NCBI GenBank assembly: GCA_013176395.1
Contig: JABMLP010000006.1
Span: 682,001-746,000 of the forward strand
Length of the DNA stretch: 64,000 nt
Direction: 5' to 3'
From: Venturia oleaginea
Lineage: Eukaryota; Ascomycota; Dothideomycetes; Venturiales; Venturiaceae
Positions 23,208-34,604 of this stretch are shown in pieces. Each line of letters begins with the position of its first letter. Positions within the stretch are counted from its first letter, which is position 1. A model generated the notes under the pieces. It had not been told where the DNA came from and did not search any database. It saw only the letters and a program-made list of their open reading frames with translations. The translations under genes were made by a program, and so were the position numbers.

Positions 23208-23436
23208 TGTGCTAGATATCGTGCAGTCAAACACGGTTTGTGAAGAGGGTATCGTGGGTGGTGGAATAGAGACACCAATTAGTGCTACGTGAACATTTAT
23301 GCCCTCATGATCATTTTTGTTTCTTCATATACCCTTTTTGTGATTCTCAAAAGTCTGCTTTCACAAACAATTAACCAAGATTCTGTCGACACTGCTAAAG
23401 CGCAAACTGTTTCTAAAAACAAACGAGCTCCTTAGC

Positions 23437-25225
23437 AAATAAGTCGTAAATGCTACGCCGATCCGCACTACTCCATCGCGATAGCGGTAAGGATTAACGA
23501 CATTGATATTTCAGAACGCGGCAAGATTCTTATAAGTACAGCAGATCCTCAATCACAAAGTTCGCTTCTTTCAGTTACGCAGCCCAGTGCTCTGACGCCG
23601 CCTCCAACATTTTTTCCGTCCTCAATACTATACCCTGTCAGCGAGGACCAACGTGTGGAAGAGTATGCTTCCCACCTCATCTCCATCTACTTCCCTACTC
23701 TCCTTAATTGTCCCCCAATACTTCATCATGCTCTTCTTGCGGCCTGCATATGCACTCAATCCTCACCTGCATGTGCAGGTAATGTTTTGTTTCCCTACGA
23801 CGTTTCATACGTCTTGGAAACCAACATTAATAAGCACTCTCATTACCTGGTATTTCTTGCACGTACTAATTCCAGTGTAGGGCCGTCATCCCTGAGGAGC
23901 AAATGTACAAAATCGAGGATCAAAGGAAGCCACTGTCTTATGCATACAGAGATATGAAGATGAGGTATGCGCAATATTTTTAATCCTGCACCTAGATTGA
24001 CCCCGCTCGCTCCACAGAGAAATATCAGTAACCACGAACGTAAACTAATTGTAAAAAAGCATCCCCACTCCACCTCGATTGAAAGGGCCCGTCCCGGTAG
24101 CCGCAACCGAAGCCACGGTATACTGGAACCTTATGTTCGTTGAAGCCCTTGAAGAAAAACCTCTCGTAAACCTCAGGATTCTCCGCCTCGCCTTCAACAA
24201 CGTCAATCCCGACCCTCCCATTGAAAGCTGGGGCGAGTTGGCACAACTCCTCCGGAAATGCTTCCCATGCCTGAAGGAACTCTACATTATCAACGAAATC
24301 GATCGTGCGACCGAGGCCAAACCACAGATAAGATTCAGCGACAGCATCTCGCTAAACTTGGATTTGCGTGATAAATGGGACACCTATGAATGGGGTCTCA
24401 AAGTTCTGCATGTGCCGTGGCAAATCATGAAGCGGATGAGATCTGTGCCCGATTCTTTGCCAGGAGACCTGCGAGAATTGGTTATCGGTGTGAAGGGTTG
24501 CGTTGCTGGACCTTTGGCGGCTGATAGAGGAGGAATGTTGACTATGCTTTTGACTATGAGGACAATGTTCACTTATGTGCCGAAGCTGAATTTCATCGCG
24601 TTTCAGGGGTGGGTGCTCGATTGTGTGGCGCAGGAAGAGAAGTGGAGGAAGGGGAAAATGAGTGAGGAGGAGTATTGTCAGCAAAGTGTGGAAGAGTTGA
24701 GGAGGTGGAATAATGCTAGTAAGTCGTACAGATTTTGGGTAGGAAATAGGTAAGGATACTGACTGGTAGTAGAACCATGGGGTGGTATCGGTTACCCCGT
24801 CTCCTCCACTGGTGGACAACCCACGGCACCGACCTCCGCTTCTACTACGAAAACGGCTACGAATTGACAAGCTGTTTCGTCTGGGGCGTCGGATCGTTCA
24901 TAGTCGGCGGATTCCCAGGTCGTGATGAGAAGACTGGGGGACAAAAGAGAGAGATTGGTAGGAAAGATCTCATCTATGGACAAAAGGAGCATCCTTATAC
25001 TTCTGGTTATTTTGGTGATTGTCCAGGCAGTTTTCATTGGAAGGACTTTAGAAAACCGAGGGGTTTCCATGATCCGCCGGGATGGTATCAGGTCAGGGGT
25101 ATCATTATGGGAAGGGGAACGAACCTAAGGGTTGGAAGGAAAGTCAGCCGTCGCCTTCGCCTCCTACGCCTGCGCCTCCGCCGACGAGCTTCTCTGGTGG
25201 TTTGAAGAACTTTTTTGGACTATGA
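23437..25225 (+). CDS. Hypothetical protein gene, exon model unresolved, probable frameshift
   Basis: Several well-formed introns mark a gene, but no single clean model emerges. A short exon reading AVIPEEQMYKIEDQRKPLSY (about 23880-23963) splices through a gtatgc intron, with an ACTAAT branch just before its acceptor, into a long exon near 24061-24719. That exon includes VNLRILRLAFNNV and FPCLKELYII, giving a leucine-rich look. A 51-bp intron (24720-24770, gtaagt, ACTGAC branch) follows. The C-terminal part is coding-like in one frame up to DPPGWYQ, then in the next frame from about 25092 (YHYGKGNEPKGW, a Pro-rich tail, stop at 25223). One missing G near 25091 would explain the shift. The 5' exon in 23437-23776 is uncertain, and I do not recognise the protein. 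Confidence 0.5.
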
Positions 25226-25380
25226 GGGTTATCCGTAGGCTATGAGATGTATTATTTTCCGGCTGATTTGAGATGGGCCCTCGGATTAGAGATGATTGAT
25301 TGTGATAGGCCATTGCCTTATTGTAGAGAGCCTGTTGCGATTTTGTCTCTCTTCTTGCTATCACAGCGGTTCCTTTCTAC

Positions 25381-25424
25381 TAACGTATTCCACCATCGAG
25401 TGGGTCAACCCATCGAGCGGGTCA
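25381..25424 (+). repeat. Terminal inverted repeat, transposon copy 1, left
   Basis: Begins TA-ACGTATTCCACC and contains two 17-bp-spaced copies of the CATCGAG(T/C)GGGTCA unit. It pairs with 27190-27233 with one mismatch. Confidence 0.93.
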
Positions 25425-25462
25425 GTTTATGCCAAGACCAGCTGCTCCCTTATCAACACAAT

Positions 25463-27148
25463 ATGTCTCAACAACAAAACGCGCAATCATCTAACAGAGA
25501 AGGCAGAATCCAGCTTGCCCTTTCTGCCTACAATACCCACCAATTCCAAAGCCTCCGGCGCGCTGCTGAGGCGTTTGATATACCTCCTTCAACATTAACT
25601 AGGCGATATAACGGAATTACGTATCGCCTAGATACTCGCAACGCCCGACACAAGCTCACTACGACTGAAGAGCAGACAATTGTCCAATACATCCTCGACC
25701 TCGATTCGCGAGGATTCGCGCCCCGGCTGTGTGAGGTAGCAGATATGGCGGATAAACTACTGGGTGTACGCGGTGGAGAGCCAGTAGGGAAAAACTGGGC
25801 TGAGAGGTTCATAACGCGCTCAGATAAGCTCAAGATGGCCTTCAATCGAGCTAAGGATAGGCAGAGGATACTACAGGAAGATCCAGAGATTATTGGCGCG
25901 TGGTTCAAGCTCGTTACAGACACTAAGGCAAAGTACGGTATCCACGACGAGGATACGCACAACTTTGACGAGATTGGCTTCCAGATGGGCGTTATTGGGT
26001 CAATGAAGGTCGTCACAGCTTCTGAAAGACGTACACGGCCTAATTTGATCCAGCCAGGCGATCGCGAGTGGGTTACAATTATCCAGAGCATCTGCGCCGC
26101 CGGGTATGCGACCCCGCCATTCATTATCTACAAAGGACGCGTTCATATCTCTGCGTGGTATAAGGAGGCAGATATGCCACGGAATTGGAAGCTCTCGGTC
26201 TTTGAGAACGGCTGGACAAATAATGCGCTTGGTCTTGAGTGGTTGAAGCACTTTGACGCGTATACAAAGGCGCGGCAGGTGGGGGTATACAGGCTGCTTA
26301 TTTTGGACGGCCATGAGAGCCATCTCAGCCAGGATTTCAAGGACTACTGCCTCGAAAACAAGATTATAACCCTCTGCATGCCATCGCACTCGTTGCATAT
26401 ACTCCAGCCCCTTGACGTGGTCTGCTTCTCGCCGTTGAAGCGCAAGTACTCCCAACGCGTCCGGGACTTGGCACGCCAACACGCGTACCATATCAACAAG
26501 GAAGGCTTTCTCCCTGCCTTCAAAGACGCGTTTTTCGACGTGTTTACGAAAGAGAACTGTCAAAAGGCTTTTGAGGCAGTAGGGCTAGTCCCTATCGACG
26601 CGCAGGTGGTGTTGGATCGCCTTGAAGTACGGCTACGAACCCCGCCAGAAACCCATCTCCCAGAAACGCCGTGGCAGTCCAAGACTCCAAGTAATACTTA
26701 TGAATTTGGATCCCAATCCAAGTTCGTAAGCGAGTCTTTTACTCGGTCACCAGTTACTGCGCAGGCAGGCTTTTCCCAGCTTGTTAAGGGCGCTGAATTG
26801 ATGCTACACCAAAACGCTCTGCTTGTTGCGCGTAACCGCGAGCTTGAAGAGCAATTAGCAGTAACAACGAACCGAAAATCGCGCCAAAGGAAGTGGATCC
26901 AGCAAGGTGGTACTATTCAGTATGGGACTGCAGCAGCGCAGGTAGCTGCAGAGGCGTCTATAGCGCCTCAGGGATCAAAGAAGGCTCGTGGTAGTGGTGG
27001 TCAAGAAACAGCCCGACCAATTCAACGGCGCTGTAGGAACTACGGCGCAGCTGGGCATAATGCGCGAACTTGTAAAAAAGATATCGAGATATCTTCTGAA
27101 TCAAATAGCAGCACGACGGACTTAGAATCTATTGTTGATAGCGATTAA
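25463..27148 (+). CDS. Transposase, pogo/Fot1 superfamily (CENP-B-type HTH and DDD)
   Basis: 561 residues from the ATG at 25463. The N-terminus has a helix-turn-helix (SLRRAAEAFDIPPSTLTRRY) followed by a CENP-B-type DNA-binding half with GKNWAERFITR. The catalytic triad is likely the aspartates in THNFDEIGFQMG, LLILDGHESHLS and LQPLDVVCFSPLK, the DDD arrangement of pogo-like enzymes. A coiled stretch near NALLVARNRELEEQLA precedes a C-terminal zinc knuckle. In this copy the knuckle reads CRNYGAAGHNARTC with its second cysteine replaced by tyrosine, while copy 2 keeps a full C-C-H-C. The stop lies five codons earlier than the reading in copy 2 through a single A-to-T change. The gene is uninterrupted, so the element may still be active. 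Confidence 0.93.
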   Translation: MSQQQNAQSSNREGRIQLALSAYNTHQFQSLRRAAEAFDIPPSTLTRRYNGITYRLDTRNARHKLTTTEEQTIVQYILDLDSRGFAPRLCEVADMADKLLGVRGGEPVGKNWAERFITRSDKLKMAFNRAKDRQRILQEDPEIIGAWFKLVTDTKAKYGIHDEDTHNFDEIGFQMGVIGSMKVVTASERRTRPNLIQPGDREWVTIIQSICAAGYATPPFIIYKGRVHISAWYKEADMPRNWKLSVFENGWTNNALGLEWLKHFDAYTKARQVGVYRLLILDGHESHLSQDFKDYCLENKIITLCMPSHSLHILQPLDVVCFSPLKRKYSQRVRDLARQHAYHINKEGFLPAFKDAFFDVFTKENCQKAFEAVGLVPIDAQVVLDRLEVRLRTPPETHLPETPWQSKTPSNTYEFGSQSKFVSESFTRSPVTAQAGFSQLVKGAELMLHQNALLVARNRELEEQLAVTTNRKSRQRKWIQQGGTIQYGTAAAQVAAEASIAPQGSKKARGSGGQETARPIQRRCRNYGAAGHNARTCKKDIEISSESNSSTTDLESIVDSD

Positions 27149-27189
27149 ATTGAAGAGTCGTAACATAAGTTGGTCGTGCCAAGCCTTTT

Positions 27190-27233
27190 TGACCCGCTCG
27201 ATGGGTTGACCCGCTCGATGGTGGAATACGTTA
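27190..27233 (-). repeat. Terminal inverted repeat, transposon copy 1, right
   Basis: Reverse complement of the left repeat except one base; ends GGTGGAATACGT-TA. Confidence 0.93.
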
Positions 27234-29116
27234 TACGATCGAGCATCTTTGTGAAATGAGTAGCCACCACCTTTTATTCTTACATATACCCATGCAGAAT
27301 CAGATGGACGTGTGTGCGCCACAATTCACCTAAACTGAGAGACTCCAAATCTCGTCGCTCCACCATCACCACCATTATTACTTCGATCAGGACGTTATTC
27401 AGACAATACAGGACGGTGCAGGTGACGCGCCACTCAAATCCCTACTGACTCCACTTTCACTGGTAGCATGCTAGATCTAGATCGAGATCTTATCTTCAAG
27501 TCCATGTCAGCTTACCGTACACACTTATTCATCCATTGTATCTCTGCCCTTTTCTCTCTCTCGCCACAAGCATCATTTTACTATCAAATCAAGCAACCGG
27601 CTCGTTGACCCCTTTACTCTTCACCTTCAAGGACTACATTACCATCAGAAATGAATAAATGGGCCGTCTAAACACTCACTATTCACCTTCAAGCTTCCCA
27701 CCAATCCATCGATCTACCGCAATCATGGTCGAGGACACATCACCAATTTCTCTTTATGCTTTCACCTCCCTTCTGTCGAGTTTCTTTCTTCTTTAACAAG
27801 ATTGAAAGGGAGGAACTCTCATCTCATCTATAGCGACTGTTGTATCAATGCAGGAACGAACCATCGCCGAGCTCTTCGAGTACTTGGACCGATTAGCCCC
27901 TAATATCCATACCAACACAGCAGCCGGCACAGCTCTCGATCCGACCACGTCCACTTTACTCTCCCACAGCAGTGCAAAGTGCATGCCTCTTAGAGATCTA
28001 AAGACTACAATATAATATCAAAGAAGGCGGCAACGACAACAAAAGTAACAATAGGAGCTCCAGAAGACAAAGACAAGATGATGAAATGGGACACAACATC
28101 CCATTGCCAACGCCAACTCCAACCCCCTACTACACAATCACCCCACGCCCACCAACCACCCCATCACCTCTCCCCCAAAGAAAATTCTCCTCCAAATTCC
28201 TCCCCAACCATTGGCTTTCACGAAGGTTTCTCCACAGCCCCAACCAATCCCCTCGGCGACAAAAGGGAGATCCCTGCATCAGCATCCATCACCATACATG
28301 GATGCAGCAGCCGTGCATCGCATCGCATCGCATACTTTCAGACACGTCTTTGTGCACGTCGATTCAACAAGTGCTGGAGCCAGTCATCTCTCTCCCAGCT
28401 CATCCATGCAGAGAAGGCCAAGAGATGCACGCATGCATGATTCCGCCTGGATGCGATAGGCAGGTCGACGGCGTGGGGTTTGCTGAGTTCAGCCCTGTGG
28501 CTGGCTGTTGTGATGATGGGTTCCGCTGCCAGGCGATGTGATCACTTTGGGAGGATTGATCCTTTGCGGCGAGGAGGATTTTCTCGGTGAGGCATGTGGG
28601 AGAATTGGAAGGTCTTGTGGTGAGAGACTTGCTGTTCAGTGTTGTCCCTTCCAAGGCGGGTAAGACCGAGTGGCCCGGTGGACCGTAGAAAGCGTCATGT
28701 AGTAGAACGCAGAGCTGCAGGATGAAGGCGACAGGAATGCCACAAAGGACAGTAAGACAAAGCACTTGAACGATGCACACCATGCAGTCTGGACATCTGA
28801 GAAGGTAAGAACAATTAAGCATTGATGCCGCTATCTATAAAAACTCTATCGCTCCATTGACTCCCCATGATATGCACAAATCAACCCCAAGATTTCCATG
28901 CTGTTCCACCCATATGCGCAAAGATTGGATCAAATATCTACACAATGAATTTCGCAGTGTGAAAACAACGCTTGCAAACAGACAGCCGCCACCCGCTTTT
29001 ATACAATCAAATCTTCAAAGGTGCCTCAGTTCTAAATGAGTTTCGCGTCATGATTCGTAGCTGTCGTTGAGATTCTAGAAGATCCTCTCAGTGACCAACC
29101 CTGGCCGGGAAAAATG
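27234..29116. other. Long intergenic region, no supported gene
   Basis: About 1.9 kb with C-rich, low-complexity stretches (for example near 28090-28210) and a short gcatc tandem around 28316-28335. The open frames here are compositional and show no domain or consistent splicing. Confidence 0.45.
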
Positions 29117-30701
29117 TTATGCGCTATCCAAAAGCCACGAGAAGTCTTTCGATTCGGATCCAATAGCTGGGCTCATACCTAGGTACCAGTCGTCTCGGAA
29201 AGTTGAGTCGTTAATGCCAGCTGGAATGCTAATCGCTCCAAAATCGCTGTCGACCGGTGGGTATTCGGGAGAAGCCGAATGGTTTGCAGAATGATCAGAG
29301 TATGCGAGATTCTGGAGATGGCCAATGTTGACACCAGCAAGACTGGAGACATTGTCAGGCACCATGGTCTGATCGCTCAAGTGATGTGCATGGCGAGAAA
29401 TGCTGCCAGAACTGTAGGTCTGGCGATGGCGTACCAGCTTTGGCTTTTGCTTCGAGCCAGAATCGTAAGCTGGGAGGCTCTGTGGGAACCCATAGTCAAC
29501 GGAGCCTGCGAGGGGATAGGAATCACGAATGCCGACTGTACCACTCCAAAAGTGTGGGGAAATATCAGGGCGACCGATATCCAGGGGCTCACCAATTTCA
29601 GACTGAGCACCAGATGAGGAAGCCGTAAGCGGCGGTGCGCTCTGGTAGTTCGACTCTCCGCTGAGCGACATCGTCTGGATAGAGTCTGGAGCTTGGCTGA
29701 CCAGGGGCAGATCGGATGGCGAGAAGAAGTCCGTGGTGGCAGACGGAATGTTCCAATCGGTCTCGTTGTCGAAGTACAGATGGTTGGGGGACGATGAGAA
29801 GTCTGGAACCTCAGTGACTGTGGTGAGAGACGAATCGAACCAGCCTGTGGTTACTGACAAAGCCTCTGCGCTTGTTGTCCTTGATAGCACTGACCCTGAC
29901 CCATCTTCGCTGCCAAACAAAAGAGGATTGTAGTCCAGCTCGGTGTAATTCTGGATGCTATCAGCGGAGAGCTGAGCAACGTAGTTTGCGCCATATATCT
30001 TGTTGGAAGTGCTAAGGAGAGTCATTTCGTCTACAGAACGGGGAATATCGCGGTCCGGAGACTCAGCGAAGCCGCGAGCATAAGGTGGGTTGTGGATGCT
30101 ATTTGGTCGTGCTCTAGAGGGTTTAGGGTAAGGCTTCATGAGAGCCTGTCCGTGGGTGTTGTGAACAGGCTTATGTTTCGGGCCATTGAGACCTGGCAAG
30201 CTTTGGTCGGAGTTGCTTGAGCTGAGGCAAGGCTTGCTCTTGACGGGCATGGTCCGTCGACGGAGAATCGTCTCTTGTCTCCTCTCTGCCATCTCGCTCT
30301 TGATGCCGCAGAGACACTCGGAGCCCTTGTGGCAGCAGCAGTCCATGCTCTCCACTACTTTCAATTAGTTGCTTGAGCCTATCCAGACAAGCAGGTTGCT
30401 CACTTGTAGGTTCGCTCTCTGGAAGATCCTTCAGCTTCTTGCTTCCGCAGTCGCACTTTGCATGATGGGACTTGTCCTTGCGAGCTGACCGGCAGTGTTC
30501 GCATTGCTTGACTGGACGGCCTTTTGGCGCGATCATCTTCAGCTCTCGGTCTGTAGTGGTGAGCGACGAGGTCAGATACGATACTACGATCACAGAGGAG
30601 AGCGGGCTGGGCTCCTGATGCTTACCATGGTGATTGCAGTTGCTCACGCGATGCCCCCTGATACAGGAGTCGCACGCCCACTTCTGTCCGTCCCGAAGCA
30701 T
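29117..30701 (-). CDS. Copper-fist transcription factor
   Basis: Three exons (30626-30701, 30404-30550, 29117-30357) with introns of 75 and 46 bp give exactly 488 codons (487 residues). The first 40 residues are a copper-fist domain: C10-x2-C13-x8-C22-x-H24 binds zinc, followed by the minor-groove motif KGRP at 35-38 and CEHC. A second cysteine group, CCCHKGSECLCG, is created across the second splice and resembles the copper-sensing clusters of Ace1/Mac1/GRISEA-type regulators. The remaining ~380 residues are Ser/Pro-rich and probably hold the activation region, ending in a short acidic/aromatic tail (DDWYLGM, DFSWLLDSA). It should act in the nucleus to control copper uptake or detoxification. 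Which orthologue it is cannot be settled here. Confidence 0.93.
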
Positions 30702-33700
30702 AGTTGCTGCTGCTGCTGACTTGCGGGCCGACGAGATGGGGTGATGCAGTTTGCAGGATGAATTTGATGCCTGCGTATGTAACCGGACGAGGTGGCCGAG
30801 TGGTTTGGCTACGCGGTCCTGACACTGGTTCCACGGCGGTGGCGATTCAATTCAATTCAGAGGGAGAGAGAGCTGTGTTGAAGGATGAGGTATTTTGGCG
30901 AGATCCGCGGCTAACACGCTCAAGGGATAAAAATGAGCTGTACAATGGAGAGAAGATGCTCGGCGAGATGAAGAATAAGAGACAACTGGCCAAGCCAGCG
31001 CCCGTCGAGGACGAGACGACGTATATAACAAAGGCCGACCAGAACAGTGGTGTGGGAGGGAGTGCTGCTGGGAAGTGGAGGTGCGAAGGGGAGCGATCAG
31101 TGGGGGGCGCAAGCTTGGTTAAAACGCATAGGTATAATCCGTTGATCGTCTCTGGTCTGTGAATGGCTTAATTAGCGGATATGGCCGAGCTGACCAGTAC
31201 CAGAGTGTGAATGGCGCCGGCAAACACTATTCATTCCGGGCCTGCTGCATGGATTCGACACGGGGCAGAGCTCTATTTCCTTCTGCTCCTGGTCTGTCAT
31301 CGACCAGCCGACGATGAAGAATTTTTCACCCCAGAGCCCGTGTGTCTACACAGTATGTCTACTCCCAGGTATACTGCCAGCTCCACTAAACAGTAAGGTA
31401 CCTTGTATACACCGACTCTTTGTGTACATCTTAAATAGGAAAGCCATGATTGGATATATTCATCAAACAAACCAAACTGAAGTACACTGATAGATTGATC
31501 AGCATTAATCCAGCTCAGTCTCGCGAATCATGTTCTATTGTCGGTCTACCTTTATCAAGTGGCCTGAAATAATCGCTGAAGTAGTATACAGGTGTCAGTT
31601 CTTTCCTGTCACCCTGAAACCTAAAACTCAAGCCATCTCGTGAACCATATCGGTGGATTGCAGTGATCCTTGATGTTGTAAATGCCCGAAGTTTATAATT
31701 GCCAAGCTCGGATTCAGCATTCCTAATTATAACGTACGGATAGAACTGCCATAAATTGTCGGCCTCTGGTTCACAATGTCGATACTCGTATCCTGCTGGC
31801 GCATGCAGATGGCACCTTGCAGATGAAACGCAAGACTCCAGATTGAAGCTGGTCACGCTGTTATATCATGATGCAGGTGTCTGTCGCACAGAAGTGAAAG
31901 ACATTACGGGAGCCTAGTGGCCGCGATCCCAAAGAAGGAATGTTGGCTCGATGGTGGCACTGGGGCTGTGCTTTGCCTTCGTCATGACCATCACCGGCTT
32001 TAAGCAAGGGATGGTACTCGTGCAAGTGGTCCCAGGAAACCGTGGTTGACGACTCTCAGTCAAGTCGAAAGTCCAATGCACACTGCTCATTAATACGCCG
32101 TCCTGCGCAGGCGAAAGCCAACAGTATGTCGGGAACATCCACAGCTCATCACCACCGGAGATGAAGCCCGTGGGATTCTTGCAGCTTGCGCACACCTTTC
32201 CGGTTGGTTGTCATCATGCACGGCGCTTGAACTCCCTGTCGAGTCTTTCTGGTCAGGGCTTTCTTGATTTCTGGAATATTACCACAACTGTCTAAGCGCG
32301 CCCACCCCAGTTTTCACTTCTTCATCGTAGTTCAGCCTCCTCTGCCTTGCCAGACATCTTTACTTCCGTCTGCTTCCTCGGGAATAAAACGGTGAGCGTC
32401 CTGTGCTATTTGCGGCCCGTTCCATTAGCACTCGATTTGTCATGTCGTACTCCTCAAAAGTCACGGGCCTTTCCGATCACTGACCGCCTTGGACTGTTAG
32501 CAGCCATTCCCAATGTTGGGCCCGGGTTCTCACGAGCGACACCATCTCACCGACTGACTGCGCCGACTGAGGATGTGAACGTTTGGAACACGAGTCTTCA
32601 GAACTCGGCTCATCGATGCTCTAGCGATGCTGCCATGGATACACCCTTCTCACTCCGAACAAAGAGATCAATTACGTGTCGTGAAGTGAGTAGAGTGAAG
32701 TATGAGACGTTGTACCAACATCAGTTGGTGCAGCGCCTATCTCAAATTTGACTGCCAAATACAACGACCATTGAAACGGTCCGCTGAGTGGACATGACAC
32801 ACGACCACACACGAGCGAGAGAGTTGATGACAGCAAACAGTGCTAGAATGGGCTGGTCCATGAACACATGCCGGCATGCCGAATGCCAGTACCCTGGGAC
32901 TTTGATCATCACGACTGCTAACGTTAGTAGCGTTTGATCATGTCGAAGAAGCTTTCTGCTCAAAAGTCGTTGCTGCTTGTTTTCTTTTGCCGTCTAGTTG
33001 GTTTTTACGGAACATGCCAACCATTCACAACCTTATGCGGTCAAGTGCGCTGTCTTATAGACTTCGTAATTGGAATCGGTGAACCGGGCTCTGTATTGCT
33101 TAGAACTCGCGGGGTACGGATAATGATTTCATAACCTGTTGATGATGCTTACCATCTGCGATACTATACACAGTAAGTGCTAGTTCTTGTGACAGGTTGA
33201 AACATCGGCTGTGGCCCCATTGTTGAAGAGCCCGGGCCGTTTGTATTGGGATCGAATCAGCTGCCGACAGCCCGGGCCACGGTAGTATACGATACTGTCG
33301 GCTAAATCCTTGAATTTTAATATTCGATGATTAAATAGGGCAACCAAGATGACTACATCACTGGCAGTGGAGAGATGACGTCAGGAAAGAAGGAAACCTT
33401 TGAGTAATAGAGAGTTAGTTCTCGAGTTTGGACTTGGTTTCGCAAGGTGTTCCTGTGAGAAATGTCGTCTGCAAAGCCAAAGGCGAAAGGAGAGGTGCCT
33501 CGTATTTCATTTACGGGCGCTGAACATGATCTCCTTTCGACAGATGTAATCGACGTCGTACACAGTAGTAACATTTTCATATCAAGTATCTCCACCCCCA
33601 CAGACCACCAAGGACGATGCAAATCCTTGTTCCTTGCTTGCAATACCTCATAGTAAATATAAATATCCTAATACTGACTACCCTCGTTTCTTGGTTAATC

Positions 33701-33755
33701 GGAAGTTACTATTTTGAAGCCTTCAAGAGCAAAAACGATATATACCCTCAGAAAT
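30702..33755. other. Gene-poor region upstream of the copper-fist gene
   Basis: About 3 kb. It includes the copper-fist promoter with a (tgc)n run at about 30706-30717 and a tRNA-like box near 30786. Two minus-strand open frames (31515-31856 and 31914-32195) have non-repetitive composition but no recognisable domain or convincing splice join. No other gene was supported. Confidence 0.45.
30786..30860 (+). other. tRNA-Ser-like relic (A-box and weak B-box)
   Basis: The stretch starts GACGAGGTGGCCGAGTGGTT, which matches the acceptor and D-arm start of class II tRNAs such as tRNA-Ser, with GCC/GGC able to pair as a D stem. A near B-box (ATTCAATTC) follows about 50 bp later. The anticodon arm and 3' acceptor strand do not fold, so it is not a functional tRNA. 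It could be a decayed tRNA or a SINE head. Confidence 0.3.
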
Positions 33756-33977
33756 ATGCTCTTTGCCAATCTTTTAGTCATTATAGCGCTGGCGAGCGCA
33801 ACCACTGCAATATATACGCCTCTCCTAGAGGTAAGAGAGGCCTTGGATCTGCGATGCACGGATGGCCTCGCAAGATACATTATTTTCGAGTCAATACCGG
33901 CAGACTGGTCTATGAGAGGTCTAGTATTCCCGATAACTGTTACGCTGAACGAGCAAAACAGAGTTATTCGGAAGTAG
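33756..33977 (+). CDS. Small secreted-protein-like ORF (uncertain)
   Basis: 73 codons starting with a good signal-peptide-like leader, MLFANLLVIIALASATTA, followed by a short polar part. A gtaaga splice donor lies just after codon 25, so the true gene might be spliced differently and longer. There is one cysteine only. No family recognised. It lies in a gene-poor, transposon-rich stretch, a common setting for fungal effectors, but chance is not excluded. Confidence 0.3.
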   Translation: MLFANLLVIIALASATTAIYTPLLEVREALDLRCTDGLARYIIFESIPADWSMRGLVFPITVTLNEQNRVIRK

Positions 33978-34604
33978 ATTCAACACGAAATTAACGATAG
34001 GAGCCGATGAACAGAACGAGTGTCACCCTGTGACTTGACTGTATTGACTAAGGAGGTTAAGTACGCCGTGGCATCTGCATGCATATATATGCATGTTAAT
34101 GCATTCCTTGGCATCTATCACGTGCACTATGCCTGAGGTATCAAGGACTGACATGCCACTGTTCAACAATAACGATAATTCCTGGCAGCGACGACCTTCT
34201 TTCAGACTGGCAGGAATTGTTATGGGCATGGCCCATGGTTGGTATAGGCTAAGAGCCTAAGCCTGATTGAGCCTAGTATAGAGAAAGAACCTCATTGAGG
34301 TTCTCTGTTTGTAGATACCTTCACTCCTTAACTGAATCTAAACAATCTTTGGCTACGAGTATGCTGCGTCTTTCCAGCTACCGTCCCGTAATAGGAATGA
34401 ACGGCTTCGAACCTTGATGGAGCATAAAGTAACATGCATGTATAGAGGGTGTCCGTATATACTGTATATTAACTTGCGGATGTGGGGGATAAATACTACA
34501 TATAAGCTAGTTCGGCATTGGAAGAAGAGATTTCGAGGTAGTTTGTACGGGAGAAGATTAAGAAGATAAGATTATATTGATTTCCCATCTACTTTCTGCC
34601 TTTC

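Larger units (their letters stand above)
25381..27233 (+). mobile_element. pogo/Fot1-type DNA transposon, copy 1 (apparently intact)
   Basis: 1853 bp including flanking TA dinucleotides, the duplication produced by Tc1/mariner/pogo elements. Terminal inverted repeats of 44 bp (25381-25424 and 27190-27233) differ at one position. Each repeat contains two tandem copies of a unit around CATCGAGCGGGTCA spaced 17 bp apart, likely transposase-binding sites. It carries one uninterrupted transposase gene. It lies 155 bp downstream of the hypothetical gene ending at 25225. Confidence 0.93.

Noticed and set aside
28078..28541. Pro/Thr/His-rich plus-strand frames
   Set aside because: C-rich low complexity; no start context, splice or family support.
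30704..31162. 152-codon plus-strand frame upstream of the copper-fist gene
   Set aside because: Starts in a non-coding (tgc) run, crosses the tRNA-like relic and has no domain.
31515..32195. Two minus-strand frames that might be exons of one small protein
   Set aside because: Composition is not absurd, but no donor/acceptor pair joins them convincingly and no family is recognised.
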